In this document: in pieces, positions 50,801 through 59,598 of the stretch
How the letters are laid out: every line of letters begins with the position of its first letter
How positions within the stretch are numbered: position 1 is the first letter of the stretch
Origin: Enoplosus armatus
Lineage: Eukaryota > Chordata > Actinopteri > Centrarchiformes > Enoplosidae
Length of the DNA: 64,000 nt
Direction: 5' to 3'
NCBI RefSeq assembly: GCF_043641665.1
Contig: NC_092181.1
Coordinates: 2,400,421-2,464,420 of the forward strand
Notes under the pieces: generated by a model
Seen by the model: the letters and a program-made list of their open reading frames with translations, nothing else
Told to the model about the DNA's origin: nothing
The model's database searches: none
Program-made: the position numbers and the translations under genes

Positions 50801-53800
50801 GAGATTAAGACTACATCTACACTAAGCCGTCTAATTGTTTTCGTGTGTACACTACCACACTGGTGTCTCCAGGTAATTCCGTAGAGATCTCAGTCCACAC
50901 TGAAACACCCAAACAATAGAAGAATGGCAAAACTGTGCATCACAGCCAACATCTGTTAAGGAGTGGTACAGACACAGCCCAGTTAGTCTGCTGAGTCTCA
51001 GCTGGTTAAACCTCGGTCCAGTCCCCTCCTTGGCTCTGTGTTGTAATGACTTACTTTGGATGTTTTTATCGTAGGTTGTTAGGGCGATTAAGACACGGAC
51101 AACCGACAAACATTCACACCATGTACAGATGAGAATGACGCCTTGCTGAGAAAAGCTTCCTTACACCTCTGTGTGAAAGACGGTGTGTATTTCTCTTTGT
51201 GTACATGTGAAGTCTGTATTTACTAAGGTTGTAAACAGTCAGATGGCAAGATGTGGCAGCAGGTGAAAGCGAACCCGGGAGGCCTTTCCTCATATCATTG
51301 CCATGTACGTACTTCTATATGGTGGTAGACACAGTAACACAAACACCTGGACAATATAATACAAGCCACTACACACTACAAGCTTCAACCACAAGGGCCA
51401 GCAAAAAATTACAATCAACTGAAGGGCTATGGCCTTAGAATACATTATATTATACAGGTGTTCATATCATTGTGTCCACCCCGTGTGTCATTCATATGAG
51501 ACGTGAATAAAAAACAAATCGTGGCAGAAAAAGAACACATTTCAAAATGTAAAAAGCATAAACAATAAATGAATAAAAAAATGAACTAATGATCACCATG
51601 GCAACCTGAGAGGAGTCACTGCAACCATCACGCCACAGTACCAGTCATGCTGAGTCCCCTGTTACCTTGGCAACGCCAACCCTCTTACACATGGTCAGTG
51701 TGTGGTGCTGCTGGTTTGTACGTCAAGCACTTGCAGCTGTGTGTGTTCGTATGCTTTACCTCTTGGGTCTTTCATTCAGGCTGGTGCTGCGGGCACGAAA
51801 TGAACTTTGCTCATGACCGTCATCGAATGGCAGCAGGGCGTTGGAACGCAAACCCTGAAGACATAGACAAAGGTGTCAATGTAATGACATCGAGATGCAA
51901 AACTGAAATGAAGTTTAAGTCAATACAGGGTCTACAGCAACTCCCAAATAATGTCGAAAGATTTAAGGGTAAGGCTCATATGATTTAAACTTCACATTGT
52001 CACTACTGGACCCTAGTAGGTTATGTAGATTAGGTTAAAGAGGCTTTAAACGGAACAGTCCGATATGTTTGGGAAATATATATGATGCTAATATGAAGCT
52101 ACAGCGAGGAGACAATTAGCTTAGCTTAGCATGAAGACAAAAGAAACAATTAGCCTGGCTCTGTCTAAAAGGTATCAAATTCCACCTACTAGCACCTCTA
52201 AAGCCCGCTAATTAACACATTACACACTTTACAGATCAGATCAGGAGCAACTTAGGGTTCAGTGTCTTGCTCAAAGACACTTGACATGACGGGGGGAGCC
52301 GGGGATCGAACCCCCAACCCCCATATAAAAGAAAATATTTCTTCAAGTGAAAAACGTTCTTTTATAATTACGTAAGCAAAAGGATGAGGTGAAGCACATT
52401 GATTTCAATGTGGGAGTTATGCTTTCATACTTTCTCTTAGTATTGTATAGTTTCTCTTCTCGTTTTCTCTGCATATATGTGTGTATTGTTTGTGTGGGGT
52501 GGGAATGGCAAATTGGGTTGTGAGTTTGGAGATAGCCTTTTTTTCTTTTCTGATTTATAGCGCTGAGGTTATGTTTGTTAAGTCACACAAAAAAAAAAAT
52601 CAACAAATGGTAGGAAGACAAACCAGCACACACCTTTGTGATGTACTGAACAAAGTCCTTGCGGAAAGGGAGTCTGCAGCGTATGAACCACATGGCGATC
52701 ACATGGTGGGCCAGGGACACGATGTACTGGTTGAACCTGATGAGAATGGAAGAAACAAACACGTCAGAGTGTGTTTGTGAGCCTGAGAACACACACGTGT
52801 TCGTGTGAGCATGTGTGAGCACTTACTTGGAAGGGTTAGTGTAGGGCAGAGAGATGGCGAACACACTGACATACTGCTCAGCTACAAAGTTGGCATACAG
52901 ATGGGGCAGGCGTACCAGAGCTATTAAAACATAACAGAAAAAGGAACATGTCAACCAACACTGTCATATTTTGAGCTCCCTTTGTGACAAAAAGAAAACT
53001 TTGATGCAACTAACTCACCTTGAACATTCAACAATGATTAAGAGCATTTTCAGTAAAGAATGAAAAAGTTTTTAGAAAAGCTTTTTGGTGCTCACTGGAG
53101 AGGAACTCGAGCATTGGAGATGCCATGGCAACGGTTGCGGAGATGTGGGTGAGCTTGACGATAAGAGCGGGGAGGAGCTTGATCATGATGTCAGGCATCT
53201 CCACCGTGCACATCGTAAGAGCCACCACACACTGTTTGGCACAGCGGTAAATGAGGCCAGTCTCAAGGCACTGAACCAGCTCTCTCTGCAGAGGGGAAAG
53301 GAAATTAACTCGCGTCATTCCAGTTGTATGGACTGTTTGCATGGACAGTACAGCCTCCATGTACACTGGGGTCCAAAGGTTTGAGACCACATTTAAAATC
53401 TTAAGATATTTTCACATAACCCTGGAAATAGTCACAAAGTTTGAGGATTCAGAAATATTTAAAAACAAGTTATGACATGTAAAATGAAGAAGAAATATTT
53501 TGATTCTGCACTTTTTTTAGGTCAGCAACCAAATTTCAGCAAATTTGTGGCATTGACCAACTGAACTCTTTTGTACAAAAGGTCAGATTTCTTTGAGTTG
53601 TATCCCTTCCATCACAGCATGCGTTCAGAACACTCAGGTGGATTTGATCTACTCATCGGAGGCTTGTTAAATTAACTCAGCTTGAAGCCAGTGTTCACCT
53701 GTTATTAATATGGCTGTTCCCCAAGTTTCCAGCAGATCATCGCTTACTAAGTAGCATTGTGATAGTGGGAAACATGGCATCCAAACTAAATGAAAGTGTC

Positions 53801-56715
53801 AGAAGTCAAATTGAGCAAAGAGGGGCTTTCTCAGTGTCAAATCATGGCTAGACTAAAGGTTTCTAAACCGCTTTGCAGAAATGGGATCAGTTGTATCCAA
53901 ATCACAATCAGGCAGACCAAAAGTGACCACACCATCAGAAGATCAATACATCAAGCTTAGTTCCCTGATAGATAAAAAAAAAGCAACTTCATCACAGATA
54001 TAGAATTAGCTAAATATAGAATGCAAGACTCCAATCAGCAAAAGTACTGTCAAAAGAAGTCTTGTAGTGGTCTCAGAGGACGAGCAGCAGTTTCTAAACC
54101 ACTTCAAGGCCAAACACTTGAGGTGGGCTGAGAAATACCAGCATTTCACTGTGGATGACTGGAAAAAAGTCCTATTTACTGATGAATCCAAGTTTGAGGT
54201 TAATGGCAGAAACAGAAGGGTGTGTGTGGGGGTGTTTTGCCCACTCTGGAGTTGGACACCTGCACCAAATCAACTACACCCTGACCAAGGAGAAGTACCA
54301 CTCCATTCTTCAGAGACATGCTATACCCTCTGGTTGGCATCTTTGTGGATTCATACTGCAGCAGAATAATGAGCCCAAACACACCTCAACGCTTTGCTGA
54401 CAGTCCTGACTGTCATGGCCTTTCCTCCACAGTCACCTGACCTCAACCGCACTGAACTATTTACGGGGGCACTTGAAGACTCAGAAAGCCGAGCATTCTG
54501 TGACATCACAAGAAGCCCTTCGAAACATTGTCAAATCCTGCTGGGATAACATGGGTCATCAGGTTTTGCACACACTTGTAGAGTCCATGCCGGCTCGAGT
54601 GCATGCTGCCATTAAAGCAAAAGGGGGACATACCAAATACCAAGATTTTCTGAAATTCCTGTACATTTTTCAAAGATTCAACTGTTCACACATTGTTAAG
54701 CTGACATTATCATTTGTAATGAAAAAAATAGTATTACATTCAAAACAAATGCAAAATATCTTGACTAGTGGTCTCAGACTTTTCAACATCCCAGAAACTA
54801 ATTGCACAGACTATTACTTCCTACAGACTATCGTTTGCACCTGTCTCGACTGCTCCAGGTAGTTATGGTAGGAGGTGATCGCTGTGAGGACAGGAACCAC
54901 TGCCAGCTGAACATCAGTGCGAGAAAACCCCTCTGGGGTCTTCTTCAAGCGCTCTGAGATCAGCCGATCTGTCACCTACACGGACACAAACAAAGAAATG
55001 AGTCATGTGTGCACAAGGAAATTCATGTGTGTAGACTTGTGAGTAGTTTATATCTGTTTGCATGTGCCATTGTTTGAGCTACCATGCAGCAGAGTGTAGA
55101 ACAGAGCTGGTCCAAGCTGCATGGTGACGTGAGCAGCAGGACTTTGTACTGCAGCGTCCACGGCAGCTTGTCAAGAACCAGCTTCAGCACCTTCCAATCC
55201 GTCTCCTACAAGAAGAGAAAATAAATCATGTCTTTAGAGATAGCAGGGAAATCACTGTAATCATCTGTTAGAGATGTATCAGTCTGTGTGGTGTGCAAAG
55301 TCATTTGACACAAAGCCCTGGAGCATTAGTAATACACATGAGACACATGATGCAGACATAACACTCCACTTATCTGTGAGTGGGATACAATCATTTTGTG
55401 TACTTGTGTGTACCATCTTGAGGCCCTGCAGGAGGACACTGAAGGCAGGTGCGTAGGGCAGGTAGGCTGAGCGTATTGAAGCTGTTGTAGTGGAAGGAGC
55501 AGTGGGGGGTGCGGGGCTGCCAGCAGGAGGAGATGTGGAACCTGTTGGCTTCTTTTCACTCACACGCTTCTCTGGCTCCCTGAAACAACAAAAGACAATA
55601 TTTATCCAACTGGGCTATAATAAGCAAAACAGATTCAGGTGAGAGCTGTGGCAAAAAATGGCATGTGTGCGCCCTCACCCTGTGTCACAGTAGCAGTAAG
55701 GGCTGAACCTCATGGCCCTGTCTTTGTTGGGGACTCCGAGACGGTGGAGAGAGTCCGCTCGCATCATCAGGAAGAAGTCAAACACCTGTAGGAGAGAATG
55801 AAAGTTAAAAGAAGTCAACAGGCATGTACGTTACAAATGGAGTAAGAGATACACAAATATGCAGAGAAAAATCAATCCCCCTTACCTGTAATCTAATACT
55901 GGAAGCGATAGCTGAACAGTATTTGTTCTTGTAGTGAAGTTGCAGGTGGCTGATGAGCAACTCATACACACGACTAGCATGGCTGGCTGGTAGGCTGTAA
56001 AGCTTGCTCTGCCAGGAGAGAAACAGATGGAGGTTAATCACCTGATTCATTACATTTCTCACAGATTCACAAAAACCTCATTAGGGAAATGTTTTTTTCA
56101 ACTGCAACACGTCTTAGGTTAAAAGACAAAACTCAAGAGAAGTTGATACTAATCAACAGTTTATCAGAAAACAGCACTTTTTTTCTGAAATAACTTCTTA
56201 ACATTAATCTTAATGTCACTTTTGTGAATCCAGCCCTCAGTATCTGCATGTGTACCTGCAGGATTTCCAGCAGGCCCAGTATAGCAGTCCTGACGTCTTC
56301 CATAGGAGACTCTGCTGTGGGGTCTCTCTCAGGAACCTCCAGGGGCCCTGAACACACCAGAGAGTGACTGGCCACCTAAACAGAGAAAAAACACGGAAAT
56401 TATCTCATCATGGCAGGAATGGACAGAACTAAACTACTTAATGAGGTTAAAAGTGAGACAACACGAGCATCTGTGTGTGTTTGTGTATTATTCATGATGT
56501 GGGGACATAAATCTCTTTACACTCGCCTTCCTTTTGGGTCCCCACATGTAAATCATTCAAATTTAGGGTGAAGACTTGGTTTAAGGTTAAGGTAAGGTTA
56601 GCTTTAGATTAAGGTTAGGGTAAGGGTTTAGGCAAGTAGTGGTTATGGTTTGGGTAAGCCTCCGGGAAATTAATATAAGTCAATGTAATGTCCTCTGAAG
56701 TGATGGAAACACGAC

Positions 56716-56752
<37 letters not shown>

Positions 56753-57120
56753 TTGTGTGAATGTGTATGTGTACCCGCTCAATGATGTCCAGCAGGCTGG
56801 TGAAGTGGTGTGTGTTGCAGCCCTCAGCGAGGTCCACCAGTAGCTGGGTGGCCTGTTTTCTGACGGCCAGGTCCCGGTCTTCAGCTATCCCACTGAGCTG
56901 GGGGATCACCACCATTTCAATCAACTCATCCTGCAACAAGTCAATGAACAAAACCAGACAATCTTCTTCAATTTGAATGACGTATATATCTGAGAAAACT
57001 GCATCAAACACCCACACATAAAATACCACACATCAGTGCACGACAGCATAACAGACAGAACAGACATACAATAACAATTACAGTGACAGTGGACTAGACA
57101 GTTAGTAAGGAAGCAAATGA

Positions 57121-57199
<79 letters not shown>

Positions 57200-57837
57200 T
57201 ACAGACCTCGTAGAGCTGTCGGTTGGTACTGAGAACGAAGGACAGGATATGAAGCACTTTGATCCTTATCACACTGCGAGTCTCGTTCCTTTCAGAGAGA
57301 CCGGAAGATAACAGAGAGGAAAGATTACGACACAGCAGAGACACGAGAGACAGGGATCGAGGTGATGATCAACAAAGAGAACCTGGTCACTGAGGTGTGT
57401 GATATCCTCACCATCATCTTTGTGTGCATCCTACCTGAAGAATTTCTCCATGAGGCGGTGAAGGCTCTGAATCCAGCCGTCCTTGGCTGGCTGGATGGAC
57501 TGGGCCCTGTATGAGATCAGGGTCAGCACTGATGCATCCTGTCACACACACACACACACACAAGATTAGATAAAAAATGTAGCAGCGGTATGTAAGAGGA
57601 ACAAAACACAGCATGACACCAAGGGATGGAAACTCAGCAGCACTAACAGGTCTCTTGTCAGCACATTTCTCCACCAGACTGAAGAACTTCTCTGTGGAAC
57701 CGTGGTAACCGTTCTGCTCATACAGCTCCTCTACTGTGGTCAACAGCTCATACACGATGGCCTTCAACTCCGCACTGCCTATTGTCTGTGAAGACAGATG
57801 AGACAGGCCACTTGGTCAAAAAGGAACAGGTATTTTA

Positions 57838-57890
<53 letters not shown>

Positions 57891-59559
57891 CGCGCGCAAG
57901 CATGTGCAGTATGTACGTTTGTACCTGGATCTGCTGCAGCAGTCGCTCTATGATTCCCAGCAGGATGTCCCAGGTGACCACCTGCAGCTCTTTGCCGTAC
58001 TTCTTGATCAGTCTGGTGATGGAGAGGACGATTTCATAGGACACCACCTCATTGGCACACGACATGGCCTGAGTGGCAGAGGTCAGACAGCAACAGTCAT
58101 CACAATTGATTTATTACATTCATAGCATCGCAAGTATAGTCTTGTTTTGTCAGACAACCTTCTGTTTAATCATTTCTCGTGTAAATTTACTCATTATTGT
58201 TCAATCTCAGCTCTTCTAAATCCTTAGAACTCGCGACGAGGCAACAACTGATAAAGTCACGCTGGATACTGCTTGATAGAAAATATCTATGGCATGACTA
58301 TCACTAATAACACAAAGGGAGGTCCAGCCGATGCCACACACTTTTGTACTGGGCACAGCAGCATGCATGTAAATATGTGTTTCATAGAGAAAAGGGACAG
58401 AGTGATGATTGGACAGAAAGTTGACATTTTTTTCATTGACAACATTAGAGGTGAAACAATTAGTCAATCAATTGATCATAGTTCATTCATATTTTAAGCA
58501 ACAAAAAAAGACATGAATATTTGCAGTTATTAGTATGCATTAGTTTTGTTTTCATGTAATTTAAGCAATGAGATCATTTTGAGATCATTTGGCCAAGATA
58601 ACAGAATCAGAAAGACTGTATGCACTGTATGTATCTCTGACGGTGGTGTCAGAGAGGAGGATGCTGTCCAAGCTGCGGGTCATCTTGGACAATGTCTCAC
58701 ATCCTCTCCATGACGTACTGGTCAGGCAAAAGAGCAGCTTCAGTGGGAGACTCACTCCTCCCAAATGTACAACTGAGCGCCACAGGAAATCCTTCCTGCC
58801 TGTGGCCATCAGACTGTTCAACTCCTCCCTCTGAGTGTCACTGACACTCAGAATAAACAGACTGGAAATCTTCTACATATACTACCTCACTATTACTTAT
58901 TCTTAAATGACATTGCTGTTGTATATATTTTTCACTTAAACATTGTCAATGTGTATTTTTTTTTTCTTCTACTTCTTATTTTTATACTTTGTGTATATTT
59001 TGTACATACTTTTATTTCTAAATTTATGCTGCTTTCTAATCTTGAATGGGAGCACCAGTACTGTACAATCACCCCCCCCGGAGATCAATAAAGTATTTCT
59101 GATTCTGATTCTGTATGTGTGTTACCTTATAGAAAGAGGGCAGGACAAGTGTAGGTGTGTTTTTGAGGGCAGGGAGTCTGTGTGCACCCCACAGTGCCAT
59201 TCCAACAAAGAACACAGCTCCTCTCAACAATGGCGCATCCTCCATGTAGACCCTGGTGGAGGTTGCAGGTAGTTAGAGAGACACACATATGTCAGGAGAA
59301 CCATACCCCCATCACAAGAATATATGTTCAATGATGCACCACAAGCTCAGAGATATGCTTAAACTGCTCAACCAGGAACAATACCTCTCCTCCATTATGC
59401 GGCACATGGTGTAAATGGCACTGTGGCCGAGGTGAGTCCCCAACACCTTCCTCATCAGCTGGAGAGGCAGAGAGCAGCACAACAAGGGAGAACAACAAAC
59501 GACAGAGGAGGCAGTTATGAATTATTGCTGTTCACATCAGAGCCTTAAGATAAAAGAAA

Positions 59560-59598
<39 letters not shown>

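Noticed and set aside
52285..52325. tRNA gene on the minus strand (B-box-like sequence)
   Set aside because: Only a B-box-like motif is seen, with no A-box or cloverleaf; it fits a SINE-like remnant better.
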